A stretch of 64,000 nt of DNA, taken from Parvibaculum sp049651025. GTDB taxonomy: Bacteria > Pseudomonadota > Alphaproteobacteria > Parvibaculales > Parvibaculaceae. Of this stretch, positions 48,985 to 57,731 are shown piece after piece (within the stretch, counting starts at the first letter, position 1; the number at the start of each line of letters is the position of its first letter). Both the position numbers and the translations under genes were made by a program. The notes under the pieces were generated by a model. It was not told the DNA's origin, did no database searches, and was given only the letters and a program-made list of their open reading frames with translations. Location of the stretch: NCBI RefSeq assembly GCF_049651025.1, contig NZ_JBASBH010000016.1, positions 59,019-123,018 on the forward strand. Reading direction: 5' to 3'.

Positions 48985-49368
48985 TCGGAATGTCCGGGCT
49001 GAATGGGGCCGCCGAAACCGCGCCGTCCCCCAATGAAACTTCGGTTCAGGTCGAGTTATAGCACCCGAGAACGCCGGTGCAATCGCTAAACGCTGAATCT
49101 CAATTCAGAAGTTCGAGGCATTTATAACTGACAAAACTCTCAATAAAATTATGGGCATAGCCCTGACGCAGCGTCGGCCACCCGCCATCCCCCGTCCCGC
49201 AACCGCCGCATTATGCTGCAAAATGGCCCTTCTTTTATTAACGCGAAGCCACGCAAGCTTTCTGGCAAAACGTGGCTTTCATGTTACAGTCCCGCGACGG
49301 GGAGAGCGGCAGCAAGCTGCGGGGGTACTGTGTAACAGAGGCAGAGCCGCCAAACGGCTCGTTCAGCC
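48985..49368. other. 384-bp divergent region, sucC / LTA-synthase-like gene
   Basis: Holds the sucC promoter (listed), a dyad CTGAAT-CTCA-ATTCAG at 49093-49108 just upstream of it, and a hairpin AAGCCACG/CGTGGCTT at 49246-49253 and 49271-49278 in the leader of the rightward gene. Open frames here have no family features. Confidence 0.5.
49055..49082 (-). promoter_or_regulatory. sigma-70-like promoter for sucC
   Basis: On the minus strand TTGCAC (plus 49077-49082), a 16-bp spacer, then TATAAC (plus 49055-49060), about 70 bp upstream of the sucC ATG. Confidence 0.6.
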
Positions 49369-51402
49369 ATGCAAAAATTTGAGTCTATTCGTCGCCGCTT
49401 CGTGCCGGACATAAGCGCCCGCTTGCGCCTGACACTTATTCTCGGCGGGGCCGCCTTCGCGGTCTTCACCCTGCTGCGCCTTGCGCTGCTGGCCGCGCTC
49501 ACCACACCGCCCGCCGAGCGTAGCCTCGGCGATCTGGCGACCGCACTCGCAAGCGGCGCCTTGCGCGATTTGAGCGTCGCCCTTCTCTTCGCCTTTTTCT
49601 TCATGCTGCTGCTCAACCTGCGAGGCGGCGCCTGGGAGAAAAAATTCGGTCGCGGCGCGATCCGCACCATCATCGCGCTCGGCTTCTTCCTGCTGCTCTT
49701 CAGCGCCATTGCCGAAATGCTTTTCTGGGACGAGTTCGACAGCAGGCTCAACGGCATCGCGCTCTACTATCTGATGTTCCCGCGCGAGGTGATCGGCAAT
49801 CTGCAACAGTCGTTCAACATCGCGCTTTATCTGCCGATGGTCGCCGCCGCCGCTCTTGCCCTGACATGGGCCTTGCGTCGGCCCATCGCGCACGCGCTCG
49901 ACGCAATCCCCGCAAAGAGAGCGCGGTTGCGGGAACTCGGCGCGGCGGTCCTCGTCCTCATCGTCGCGGTGTCGCTCGCCGACACAGTGCCCGCTTCCGT
50001 CAGCGCCAATCGCGAATTCAACCAGCTTGCCGAAAACGGCTGGGACACATTCATCGAAGCCGCACTGACCAACGATCAGGAATATGACGGCGTCTATCCG
50101 ACGATGGATGAGAGCGAAGCCATCGTCACGCTGCGCAAACTCGTCGCGCAGAGCAATACGACTTTTCTCGATCCTGAAAATGTCCGCAGCATTCGCCGCT
50201 GGGTCGATAACGGCACCGCGCCGAAGAAACTCAACATCGTCATCGTCACGAATGAATCCTTCGGCTCGAAATTCATCACCGTCCTCGACAACAAGGGCGG
50301 AAAGGTACTGACGCCGCACCTCGACAAGCTGTCGAAGGAAAGCCTCTTCTTCACCAATATCTACGCCTCCGGCGACCGTACCGTGCGCGGCCTCGAAGCG
50401 ACCGAAACCGCCTTCGCGCCGATCCCCGGCATCTCGACCGCGCGTCGCCCCGAATCTCCTGGCATGTATTCGCTGCCCTCCCTGCTGAAAAGCTTCGGCT
50501 ATCAAACCTCCATTCTCTATGGCGGCCGCGCCGTCTTCGACAATATGGGCGCCTTCTGGTCGGGCATCGGCTTCGATCCGGTATGGGACCAGTCGGACAT
50601 TCGCCATGAAAGCTTCACCACCGCCTGGGGCGTATCGGACGAAGACCTCTACACAGAAGCCCTGCAGCGCATGGATGAAATGGCGGCAGAGAAAAAGCCG
50701 TTCCTCCTTACACTGATGACGGTTTCAAACCATCGCCCCTATCTCTTCCCCGAAACGCACGTCACGTCCGATCCGGAATTGACGGGCCGCGCAAATTCCG
50801 CGCGCTATGCGGACTGGGCCTATGGCGATTTTGTCGAGCGCGCGAAATCCCATAAGTGGTTCGACAATACGGTTTTCGTTTTCGTCGCCGACCACAGCGA
50901 AAAGATAAACGGCGCCGCGCAAGTGCCGCTGCAAGACATGCGCATCCCGGTCCTCATCTACGCGCCCAAACACATCGCACCGCAAACGGTGACGACGCTC
51001 GGTGCGCAAATCGACCTCATCCCGACGCTGCTCGGCAAACTTGGCTTTTCATATGTGAGCCCCTTCTTCGGCAAGGATCTGGCGCTGGTGCCCGAAGGTG
51101 GCGGCTGGATATCTGCGGCGCATAATTTTTCAATCGCCTATGGCCGCCCCGGCCACGTCGTCGTGCTTCAGCCAAAGAACCCGACGCTGGGATATTCCTT
51201 CACACCGGGCCTCGCGCCGCTGACGCCCGAAACGCCCGACCCGGAAACCGTGAAGGAAGCGACTGCCCTCACACAGACCGCGCATCGCATGTTCTACGCG
51301 CACCAGTACCACATGCCCGACACCGACATCTGGCCACAACGCACATCTCCCTCAACCGCGCTCGCGCATGAATCCCGACTGGAACCGACCAAGGTGCAGT
51401 AA
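49369..51402 (+). CDS. LTA-synthase-family membrane phosphotransferase/sulfatase
   Basis: A 677-residue protein with about five N-terminal membrane helices (to about residue 205) and a C-terminal extracytoplasmic alkaline-phosphatase-superfamily domain. Catalytic elements as in LtaS/OpgB: Glu in IVTNESFGSKF, the nucleophile Thr in ASGDRTVRGLEATETAF, and the metal pair Asp-His in VADHSEKI. In Gram-negatives this family transfers phosphoglycerol or phosphoethanolamine to glucans or glycolipids; the acceptor here is unknown. Rightward, set between mdh and sucC, which are often adjacent. Confidence 0.88.
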   Translation: MQKFESIRRRFVPDISARLRLTLILGGAAFAVFTLLRLALLAALTTPPAERSLGDLATALASGALRDLSVALLFAFFFMLLLNLRGGAWEKKFGRGAIRTIIALGFFLLLFSAIAEMLFWDEFDSRLNGIALYYLMFPREVIGNLQQSFNIALYLPMVAAAALALTWALRRPIAHALDAIPAKRARLRELGAAVLVLIVAVSLADTVPASVSANREFNQLAENGWDTFIEAALTNDQEYDGVYPTMDESEAIVTLRKLVAQSNTTFLDPENVRSIRRWVDNGTAPKKLNIVIVTNESFGSKFITVLDNKGGKVLTPHLDKLSKESLFFTNIYASGDRTVRGLEATETAFAPIPGISTARRPESPGMYSLPSLLKSFGYQTSILYGGRAVFDNMGAFWSGIGFDPVWDQSDIRHESFTTAWGVSDEDLYTEALQRMDEMAAEKKPFLLTLMTVSNHRPYLFPETHVTSDPELTGRANSARYADWAYGDFVERAKSHKWFDNTVFVFVADHSEKINGAAQVPLQDMRIPVLIYAPKHIAPQTVTTLGAQIDLIPTLLGKLGFSYVSPFFGKDLALVPEGGGWISAAHNFSIAYGRPGHVVVLQPKNPTLGYSFTPGLAPLTPETPDPETVKEATALTQTAHRMFYAHQYHMPDTDIWPQRTSPSTALAHESRLEPTKVQ

Positions 51403-51471
51403 CGGATTTTCTTCCGTCATTGCAAGCGCCAACGCCATTCGAGATTTAGCGCAGAACCTCACCTCGAACTC

Positions 51472-51515
51472 GGCGTCGTCCCGGGACTCGTTCCCGGGAC
51501 CCACCTTCCCTCACC
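51472..51515. repeat. dispersed palindromic repeat, copy 3 (half element)
   Basis: GTCGTCCCGGGACTCGTTCC, matching copies 1 and 2 with one change; only the left half is kept. It sits between the convergent LTA-synthase-like and metallo-hydrolase genes. Confidence 0.75.
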
Positions 51516-51523
51516 CATCGCCC

Positions 51524-52666
51524 TCACTTCAGATCCGACGTCTCGATCGCCGTCGAACCGCCCGGCAGCGTAATCATCAGCCCGTCATAGCCGAGCAGCG
51601 TATCGCCCTTGCCACGCGCCTCTGCAACGCCGCGCATGAACATGTGCCGCGCAAGCGCATTGGGCAGCGGCGGCACGATATGCGTGAAGACAAGCAGCCG
51701 CACATTCGCGTCGCGCGCAATCTCCGCCGCTTCCACCGGCGACGTATGATAGCCGAGCGTGTCATGCACCATCTTCGCGCGACGCTTGTCGCCCGTCTCG
51801 ACAAGCGCCTGACTGATCAGATTGGACATCTCGTGATTGAGCGCCTCATGCACGAGAAGATCGGCATCCTTTGAAAACCGCGCAACGCTTTCGGTCTTCT
51901 TCGTGTCCCCGCTGATGATTGCGACGCGGCCCTGATATTCCACACGATATCCATAAGACGGCTCGACCGGATGATGATCGACGAGGAAGGCGGAAATCTT
52001 CAAACCGTCCTTGTCGAATACCGGCACCAGCACATCGCGGGGCGGCGTCGGAATTTCATGCGCGATCATTCCAGTGCCTTTCAGCGCCAGATAATCCGTA
52101 CCATGATGAGATAGGCGATAACCCGCATCCGCGTCATAGGCTGCGGCAAATCCTGCGACCAGCGCCGCCGTGCCCTCCGTATGGCCCTCCGCCTTCGGAT
52201 CGGCAACCTCGGGTCGCGCAGGCCCCGTCACCTCCAGCGGCACATCGCGCCCGCCGATCCAGCTCTGCACCGCAAATTCGCCAAGCGCGCCAATATGATC
52301 GGAATGAAGATGCGTCAGCAAAATCGTGTTGATCGCTCCGGCAGGCAAGCGCCCCGCAACGATCCGCGACCATGAGCCCGGCCCCACATCGATGATCACG
52401 ATATGCCCGCCCGCCATCACCGCCGTGCAGGCATTGGCGCGCGAGGTGTCGGGCATGGGCGAACCCGTCCCGCACAAAAAGATATGCAGCGCATTGTCCG
52501 TCAGCAGCTTGGCATTGTCCCCGCGCGCCAGCCGGTTGAATGCGGTCCGCTTCATCACCGCATCCTGAAGCGACGGCACGGTCCAGAGAACCGCCAGCGC
52601 GCCACCGAGGATAACGAGCAAAGCCAGAACGACGAGCGACAGCGACCTCAATCCAATGCGCCTCAT
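51524..52666 (-). CDS. membrane-anchored metallo-beta-lactamase-fold hydrolase
   Basis: About 380 residues. GGGAGGGG sits 5 nt before the ATG at 52666, chosen over TTG 52687. One N-terminal membrane helix (LSLVVLALLVILGGALAVLW) anchors a periplasmic MBL domain with TGSPMPDTSRANA, the metal motif THLHSDHIGAL, SGDTKKTESV and a late FTHIVPP. It resembles RNase Z/arylsulfatase-like hydrolases, but the anchor rules out tRNA processing. Substrate unknown. The gene lies just downstream of mdh and converges with the LTA-synthase-like gene. Confidence 0.82.
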   Translation of the reverse strand: MRRIGLRSLSLVVLALLVILGGALAVLWTVPSLQDAVMKRTAFNRLARGDNAKLLTDNALHIFLCGTGSPMPDTSRANACTAVMAGGHIVIIDVGPGSWSRIVAGRLPAGAINTILLTHLHSDHIGALGEFAVQSWIGGRDVPLEVTGPARPEVADPKAEGHTEGTAALVAGFAAAYDADAGYRLSHHGTDYLALKGTGMIAHEIPTPPRDVLVPVFDKDGLKISAFLVDHHPVEPSYGYRVEYQGRVAIISGDTKKTESVARFSKDADLLVHEALNHEMSNLISQALVETGDKRRAKMVHDTLGYHTSPVEAAEIARDANVRLLVFTHIVPPLPNALARHMFMRGVAEARGKGDTLLGYDGLMITLPGGSTAIETSDLK

Positions 52667-52723
52667 TTTATCCCCTCCCGGATACAATTAATGAGAAACA
52701 TTAAATCAAAAAACGGGCGCGCA

Positions 52724-52759
52724 CAAACAAAAGCGGACGGCGATCGCTCGCCGTCCGCT
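52724..52759 (-). terminator. terminator of mdh
   Basis: Perfect 12-bp stem (AGCGGACGGCGA 52732-52743, TCGCCGTCCGCT 52748-52759), loop TCGC, followed on the minus strand by TTTTGTTTG (plus 52723-52731). It isolates mdh from the downstream hydrolase gene. Confidence 0.9.
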
Positions 52760-52795
52760 CAATCTCTCGCAGAAAAGGCTCAAAAAGCCTCGATC

Positions 52796-53785
52796 TTACT
52801 TCTTCGCCTTACCGGCAGCGCCCTTGGCAACGCTCGGATCGATCTTCTTGCAAGCGGCAACGAGACCGGCGACCGAGTCGACCGACTTCTGGAACGCCTT
52901 CTTCTCGGTCGCGTTCAGCTCGATCTCGACGATGCGCTCGACGCCGCCCGCACCGATCACGACCGGCACGCCGACATAGATATCCTTCTGGCCATATTCG
53001 CCGTTCAGATAGGCCGCGCAGGGCATAACCCGCTTCTGGTCGTTGAGGTAGGATTCCGCCATCGCAATGCCCGAAGCTGCCGGCGCATAAAATGCCGAGC
53101 CGGTCTTCAGCAAGCCGACGATTTCCGCACCGCCATCGCGCGTGCGCTGGATGATCGCGTCGAGCTTTTCCTTCGTCGTCCAGCCCATCTTGACGAGATC
53201 GGGAAGCGGAATGCCCGCAACCGTCGAATAGCGCGGCAGCGGCACCATCGTGTCGCCATGGCCGCCAAGCACGAAGGCCGTCACGTCTTCGACCGACACC
53301 TTGAACTCTTCGGCGAGGAAATAGCGGAAGCGCGCGCTGTCGAGAACGCCCGCCATGCCGACAACCTTGTTATGCGGCAGACCGGAGAACTGGCGCAGCG
53401 CCCAGACCATCGCGTCGAGCGGGTTGGTGATGCAGATGACGAATGCATTCGGCGCATATTTCGCAATACCTTCGCCGACCTGCGCCATCACCTTGAGGTT
53501 GATGCCGAGCAGATCGTCGCGGCTCATGCCGGGCTTGCGCGGCACGCCAGCCGTCACGATGACGACGTCGGCGCCCTTGATGCCCTTGTAGTCATTGGCG
53601 CCCGAAAGCGCCGCATTGTAGCCCTCGACCGGCGAAGCCTGGGCGAGATCGAGCGCCTTGCCCTGCGGAAGACCTTCAGCAATGTCGAAAATTACGATAT
53701 CGCCGAGCTCCTTGAGCCCTGCGAGAAGTGCAAGCGTGCCGCCAATCTGGCCGCCGCCAATGAGTGCGATTTTCTTCCGCGCCAT
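52796..53785 (-). CDS. mdh: malate dehydrogenase (LDH-like)
   Basis: A 329-residue NAD enzyme of the TCA cycle. ATG at 53785 with GAGG upstream gives MARKKIALIGGGQIGGTLALLA, the Rossmann motif. Catalytic features: VTAGVPRKPGMSRDDLLGIN, ITNPLDAMVW, and catalytic His in LGGHGDTMVPLPRYSTV. Monocistronic, with its own terminator; its usual sucC neighbour is displaced by two inserted genes. Confidence 0.96.
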   Translation of the reverse strand: MARKKIALIGGGQIGGTLALLAGLKELGDIVIFDIAEGLPQGKALDLAQASPVEGYNAALSGANDYKGIKGADVVIVTAGVPRKPGMSRDDLLGINLKVMAQVGEGIAKYAPNAFVICITNPLDAMVWALRQFSGLPHNKVVGMAGVLDSARFRYFLAEEFKVSVEDVTAFVLGGHGDTMVPLPRYSTVAGIPLPDLVKMGWTTKEKLDAIIQRTRDGGAEIVGLLKTGSAFYAPAASGIAMAESYLNDQKRVMPCAAYLNGEYGQKDIYVGVPVVIGAGGVERIVEIELNATEKKAFQKSVDSVAGLVAACKKIDPSVAKGAAGKAKK

Positions 53786-54133
53786 GTGAGAAGCCTCTTT
53801 AAGTCTGGGGGGCACTTCTGCGGCCGGCTGGACGCGCGTGCGCTCCATTGGGTGAAATCTGGGGAGCTAGTAGCGCGAATCTCGGCCAACCGCAATGAAC
53901 AGCGCGCCGACCTTAACCAAGAATTTCACATCATGTTGACGGAGAGGCCGCCATAACGCACCCTCTCAAATTGGCACAGTACCGCGCCGCCCTTAATCAA
54001 GCCTTCATCGGAATGTGCTTAATAAAGGGTAGCCGGATGAGCCAACAGGTGGTTGGCGGGGCCGTGAACCACCGACGGGCGAAGGTTCCAGACCGGATCC
54101 ATTGCCCGGGTTGAGTAAAAGGGGGGCGTAGAT
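53786..54133. other. 348-bp divergent region, mdh / lipoprotein
   Basis: Contains a 19-bp direct repeat, CGCGCCGACCTTAACCAAG at 53903-53921 and CGCGCCGCCCTTAATCAAG at 53983-54001, 17 of 19 identical and 80 bp apart. No coding frame with a ribosome site is apparent. The rightward gene has a GGGGGG ribosome site at about 54122-54127. Confidence 0.5.
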
Positions 54134-54763
54134 ATGTCGGTGCAATTCCCTCGTGGCGTTACGCGCCGTGCCTTGTCCGCGACGATAATTCTGGGCCTCG
54201 CAAGCCTCGGAGGCTGCGCCGCACCAATGATTGCGGGCCTCACCGCCGCCCAGGTCTTCTCGCTCGCAGGCCTCAGCGCCACGATCATGACGGGCCGCGA
54301 CATCACCGAACACGCCGTTTCAATCGTCACCGGCAAGGACTGCCGTTTCCTTGAAACGCTGCTGCGCAACGGCCGCTCCTTCTGCGAAGAGCCAAACTCC
54401 GTCGCCGCAAAAGACGACTTCCAGGGCGTCATCGCCTATCTGGACAAGAGCGATACCGGCACGGAAACAAAGGTCGCCGCTGCAAAGCTCGACCCTGAAG
54501 TCCTGGGCTTCGCGCCTGTCGACCGCCGCGCCGCGGAAGATTTCTCGCTGGAAATAGCTCGCAAGAAAAGCCCGACCGTGGAAGCCCCCATGCTGTCTTT
54601 CGGCATGCTTTCGGCGACTTTCGGTTCGTCTTTTTCCTATGAGCTGCATATGCGCGGAAGCCTGACCGACGGCGCGACCGAAAAACTCGCTTTGGTCATC
54701 CCCTCCCCGGAAAAGGTCAAAATCGGCGCCCGCCCGAGCCGCAGCGACTATTTCGGCCTCTGA
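54134..54763 (+). CDS. putative lipoprotein of unknown function
   Basis: A 209-residue protein with a lipoprotein signal: RRALSATIILGLASLGGCAAP, lipobox LGGC with the lipid-bearing Cys at about 28. The mature part begins with a hydrophobic stretch (MIAGLTAAQVFSLAGLSATIMTG) and then ITEHAVSIVTGKDCRFLETLLRNGRSFCEE, with two cysteines. Similar small lipoproteins occur in other Alphaproteobacteria, but I know no function. Probably inner- or outer-membrane anchored in the periplasm. Confidence 0.65.
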   Translation: MSVQFPRGVTRRALSATIILGLASLGGCAAPMIAGLTAAQVFSLAGLSATIMTGRDITEHAVSIVTGKDCRFLETLLRNGRSFCEEPNSVAAKDDFQGVIAYLDKSDTGTETKVAAAKLDPEVLGFAPVDRRAAEDFSLEIARKKSPTVEAPMLSFGMLSATFGSSFSYELHMRGSLTDGATEKLALVIPSPEKVKIGARPSRSDYFGL

Positions 54764-54847
54764 GCCGGATACCCAATTCCCACTGACATTGCTGAACAAG
54801 CCGCCGCCCCGGCGACCTTTCGCGCGCCTCCTCCGCAAAGAGTCGTC

Positions 54848-54904
54848 TTGACTCCGAGTTACTTAGATATATCTTTTATTTCGATATATCTAAGTAACTC
54901 GGAG
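54848..54904 (+). promoter_or_regulatory. padR promoter with 22-bp perfect palindrome
   Basis: Perfect inverted repeat, arms 54852-54873 and 54883-54904 (22 nt each, core AGATATATC/GATATATCT), 9-nt AT-rich loop. TTGACT at 54848-54853 and TATCTT at 54870-54875 (16-bp spacer) form a promoter over the left arm. The right arm ends in GGAG, the padR ribosome site, 8 nt before the ATG. It is both a likely PadR operator and, if transcription starts upstream of it, an RNA hairpin masking the ribosome site. Confidence 0.75.
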
Positions 54905-54912
54905 ACCGCATC

Positions 54913-55470
54913 ATGTTCAGACATTTCAGAGGCCACCGGCACGAACATGGCCACAAGATCTGGGGACGAGGTCGCCACGCACTCGGCCTCGGCACGCGCC
55001 ACGGCGGACGCCGCCGCGCCTTCGAACAAGGCGACCTGCGCTTCGTCATCCTGAAGCTGATCGCCGACGAGCCGCGCCACGGCTACGACATCATCAAAGC
55101 CATTGAGGAGAGCTTCGGGGGCACCTATACGCCGAGCCCGGGCGTCGTCTATCCGACGCTGACACTGCTGGAAGATCAGGGCTTTGCCACCGTCGCGCCC
55201 GGCGGCGGCTCGAAAAAGCTCTATACCGTGACAAGCGAAGGCCAGACCTTCCTGAATGATAACAAGGGGACGGTCGAGGCCCTGTTTCAGCGTATGGACA
55301 AGGCGCGCCGCACCTTCGGCGGCGGGCTCGCACCGGAGATCCTCCGCGCGATGCAAAACTTCCGCACCGCTTTCGAACTGCGCCTGGAGCGCGGCCCGCT
55401 CACGGCGGAGGAAATAGCGACCATCGCAAAAGCTATCGACACAGCCGCCGCAACCGTTGAACGCAGTTGA
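54913..55470 (+). CDS. PadR family transcriptional regulator
   Basis: A 185-residue regulator. A His/Arg/Gly-rich N-terminal tail (residues 1-36: FRHFRGHRHEHGHK) precedes the winged-helix domain (FEQGDLRFVILKLIADEPRHGYDIIKAIEE, TPSPGVVYPTLTLLEDQGF), with a C-terminal dimerisation helix. The His-rich tail could bind metal. It overlaps its own putative operator closely, suggesting autoregulation. Probably an operon with the methyltransferase 15 bp downstream; sits next to the ars operon. Confidence 0.88.
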   Translation: MFRHFRGHRHEHGHKIWGRGRHALGLGTRHGGRRRAFEQGDLRFVILKLIADEPRHGYDIIKAIEESFGGTYTPSPGVVYPTLTLLEDQGFATVAPGGGSKKLYTVTSEGQTFLNDNKGTVEALFQRMDKARRTFGGGLAPEILRAMQNFRTAFELRLERGPLTAEEIATIAKAIDTAAATVERS

Positions 55471-55485
55471 AGAAAGGAATCCGAC

Positions 55486-56142
55486 ATGGCCCGCTCTTTT
55501 CTGCCGGAAAAAATCGACGCCTATGTGAACAGCCTCGCTACGAGCGAAACGAAAGCCCAGAAGGCGCTGCGCATCGAAACGCAGAAGCTCCCCTTCGCCG
55601 GAATGCAGATCGCGCCCGATCAGGGCGCATTCCTCACCCTCCTCGTCCGCTCGATCGGCGCAAGAAATGCCATCGAGATCGGCACCTTCACCGGCTACAG
55701 CGCCCTTGCCATCGCCCGCGCCTTGCCGGACGACGGCAAACTCATTTGCTGCGATGTCAGTGAAGAATGGACCTCAATCGCACGGCGCTACTGGAAAGAC
55801 AGCGGGCTCGAAAACCGCATCGAGCTGAAACTTGCACCGGCCCTCGAAACGCTCGAAGGGCTGATCGGCCATGGCAAGCAGGGCACATTCGATTTCGCAT
55901 TCATCGATGCCGACAAGACGGGCTATGACGCCTACTACGAAGCCTGCCTGAAATTGCTGCGCCCCAACGGGCTGATCGCCATCGACAATGTGCTCTGGTC
56001 GGGCGCCGTCACAGACCCGGCCGCAACGGACGCCGACACCGTGGCGTTACGCGCGCTCAACATCAAGATCGCAAACGATACCCGCGTCGATGCCGCAATG
56101 CTCACCATCGGCGACGGCGTAACGCTGGCCCGCAAGAAATAG
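55486..56142 (+). CDS. class I SAM-dependent O-methyltransferase
   Basis: A 218-residue enzyme of the caffeoyl-CoA/catechol O-methyltransferase family. SAM motif I is AIEIGTFTGYSALAIA; the metal-binding motif is FAFIDADKTGYDAYYEAC, and IAIDNVLWSG follows. AAGGAAT precedes the ATG at 55486. Substrate unknown; it follows padR, and PadR regulators often control phenolic or xenobiotic genes. Converges with the acr3 gene, 12 bp away. Confidence 0.9.
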   Translation: MARSFLPEKIDAYVNSLATSETKAQKALRIETQKLPFAGMQIAPDQGAFLTLLVRSIGARNAIEIGTFTGYSALAIARALPDDGKLICCDVSEEWTSIARRYWKDSGLENRIELKLAPALETLEGLIGHGKQGTFDFAFIDADKTGYDAYYEACLKLLRPNGLIAIDNVLWSGAVTDPAATDADTVALRALNIKIANDTRVDAAMLTIGDGVTLARKK

Positions 56143-56154
56143 AAGAAACGACCA

Positions 56155-57216
56155 TCAGTCCGCTGCACTCGTTGCGAACCACCGCTTCCGCCAACGCAGA
56201 GCGACGCCGACAAGCGCGATGAGAACCGGCACCTCGACAAGCGGGCCGATAATGGTGGCGAAAGCAACCGGCGAGGCGATGCCAAAAGCCGCAATCGCAA
56301 CCGCAATCGCCAACTCGAAATTATTGCTCGCGGCCGTGAAGGATAGCGACACGGTGCGGGGATAATCCGCACCGATGAGGCGGCCCATGCCGAAGCTCAC
56401 GGCAAACATGATGACGAAATAAAGAGCAAGCGGCACCGCGATCCGCAGCACGTCGAGCGGCAGGGCGAAGACCGCATCGCCCTTCAGCGCAAACATCACA
56501 AGAATGGTGAAAAGAAGCGCAACAAGCGTCATCGGCGCGATACGCGGCATAAACTCTTCATCATAGCGTTGCGCACCAATGCGCGGCCGCAGGAAGCGCC
56601 GCGTCAGATAGCCCGCCGCGAATGGCAACCCCAGATAGATCGCAACCGCGCTCGCAATGGTGCTGAAGCTCACCGCAATCACCTGCTCCTCAATTCCAAA
56701 CAGAGGCGGCAGGAACACGAGGAAGAACCATGCATAGGCACCGAAGAAGAGAAGCTGGAAGACGCTGTTGAAGGCGACGAGGCCCGCGACATATTCCGCG
56801 CTGCCGCGCGCAAGCTGGTTCCACACGATCACCATGGCGATGCAACGCGCCAGCCCGATAAGGATAAGGCCCGTCATATAGGCCGGTTCATCGCGAAGGA
56901 AAATAATCGCCAGTGCAAACATCAGAACCGGGCCGATAAGCCAGTTCTGCACGAGCGACAGAAGCAGCACCTTTCGATCTTCAAAGACGCGCGGCAACTC
57001 CTCATAGCGCACGCGAGCAAGCGGCGGATACATCATCAGCACAAGACCGATGGCAATGGGAATATTGGTCGAGCCGATGGAAAGCGCGTCGAGAGCGACA
57101 GGAAGCCCGGGGGCAAATACGCCGAGCACCACGCCAAGCGCCATCGCCGCAAAAATCCACCCCGTCAGATACCGGTCGAGAAAGCCGAGGCGCGGCGCCT
57201 CCGTCACGGTTTCCAT
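56155..57216 (-). CDS. acr3: ACR3-family arsenite efflux permease
   Basis: A 353-residue, about ten-helix permease exporting arsenite. The conserved Cys is in GLARCIAMVIVWN (about residue 125) and the conserved Glu in EVPVLIALV. The start at 57216 overlaps the arsC stop by one base (TGATG). End of the five-gene ars operon. Confidence 0.95.
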   Translation of the reverse strand: METVTEAPRLGFLDRYLTGWIFAAMALGVVLGVFAPGLPVALDALSIGSTNIPIAIGLVLMMYPPLARVRYEELPRVFEDRKVLLLSLVQNWLIGPVLMFALAIIFLRDEPAYMTGLILIGLARCIAMVIVWNQLARGSAEYVAGLVAFNSVFQLLFFGAYAWFFLVFLPPLFGIEEQVIAVSFSTIASAVAIYLGLPFAAGYLTRRFLRPRIGAQRYDEEFMPRIAPMTLVALLFTILVMFALKGDAVFALPLDVLRIAVPLALYFVIMFAVSFGMGRLIGADYPRTVSLSFTAASNNFELAIAVAIAAFGIASPVAFATIIGPLVEVPVLIALVGVALRWRKRWFATSAAD

Positions 57217-57731
57217 CAATCCGCACCGGCCATGTTTTGCCCCAATTCGACAAGTTTGCGCTTCAACGCCAGCTCATCGAGACTGCGGATCGGCAGGTTC
57301 AGGAAAAGATCGATGCGTCTGCGAATTTGCAGAAAGACATCAACAAACTTCCGCCGTATCGCATCCGGCGAACCGGCAAATGCTGCGGGATCTTCAAAAG
57401 GCCAATGCGCCGTCATCGGCTGACCCGGCCAGATCGGACAGACCTCGCCCGCCGCGTTGTCGCAAACCGTAAAAACGAAATCCATATGCGATGCGCCGGG
57501 CCGCGCGAATTCATCCCATGCCTTGGAGCGCAAACCCTCGACTGGAATCTGCGCCGACGCCAGAAGCTCGATGGCATAAGGATTGACGCGGCCTGCGGGA
57601 TTGCTTCCCGCGCTGAAGGCATGAAACCGCGTGCCTCCGCGCGCATTCATATAGGCTTCTGCGAGAATACTGCGCGCCGAATTTCCCGTGCAGAGAAAGA
57701 GAACATTGTAGCTCCGCTCCGCGCCGCTCAA
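57216..57731 (-). CDS. arsC: arsenate reductase (LMW-PTP type)
   Basis: A 171-residue protein with a low-molecular-weight tyrosine-phosphatase fold. The P-loop is CTGNSARS (C14), and FTVCDNAAGEVCP has C90 and C98, matching the three-Cys thioredoxin-coupled mechanism. It reduces arsenate to arsenite for the ACR3 pump. It overlaps the dioxygenase gene by 4 bp (ATGA). Confidence 0.94.
   Translation of the reverse strand: MSGAERSYNVLFLCTGNSARSILAEAYMNARGGTRFHAFSAGSNPAGRVNPYAIELLASAQIPVEGLRSKAWDEFARPGASHMDFVFTVCDNAAGEVCPIWPGQPMTAHWPFEDPAAFAGSPDAIRRKFVDVFLQIRRRIDLFLNLPIRSLDELALKRKLVELGQNMAGAD

Noticed and set aside
45523..49002. 1159-codon rightward frame opposite sucA-sucD-sucC
   Set aside because: A shadow of three well-conserved TCA genes; no domain recognised, rich in Arg, His and Asp as expected of antisense.
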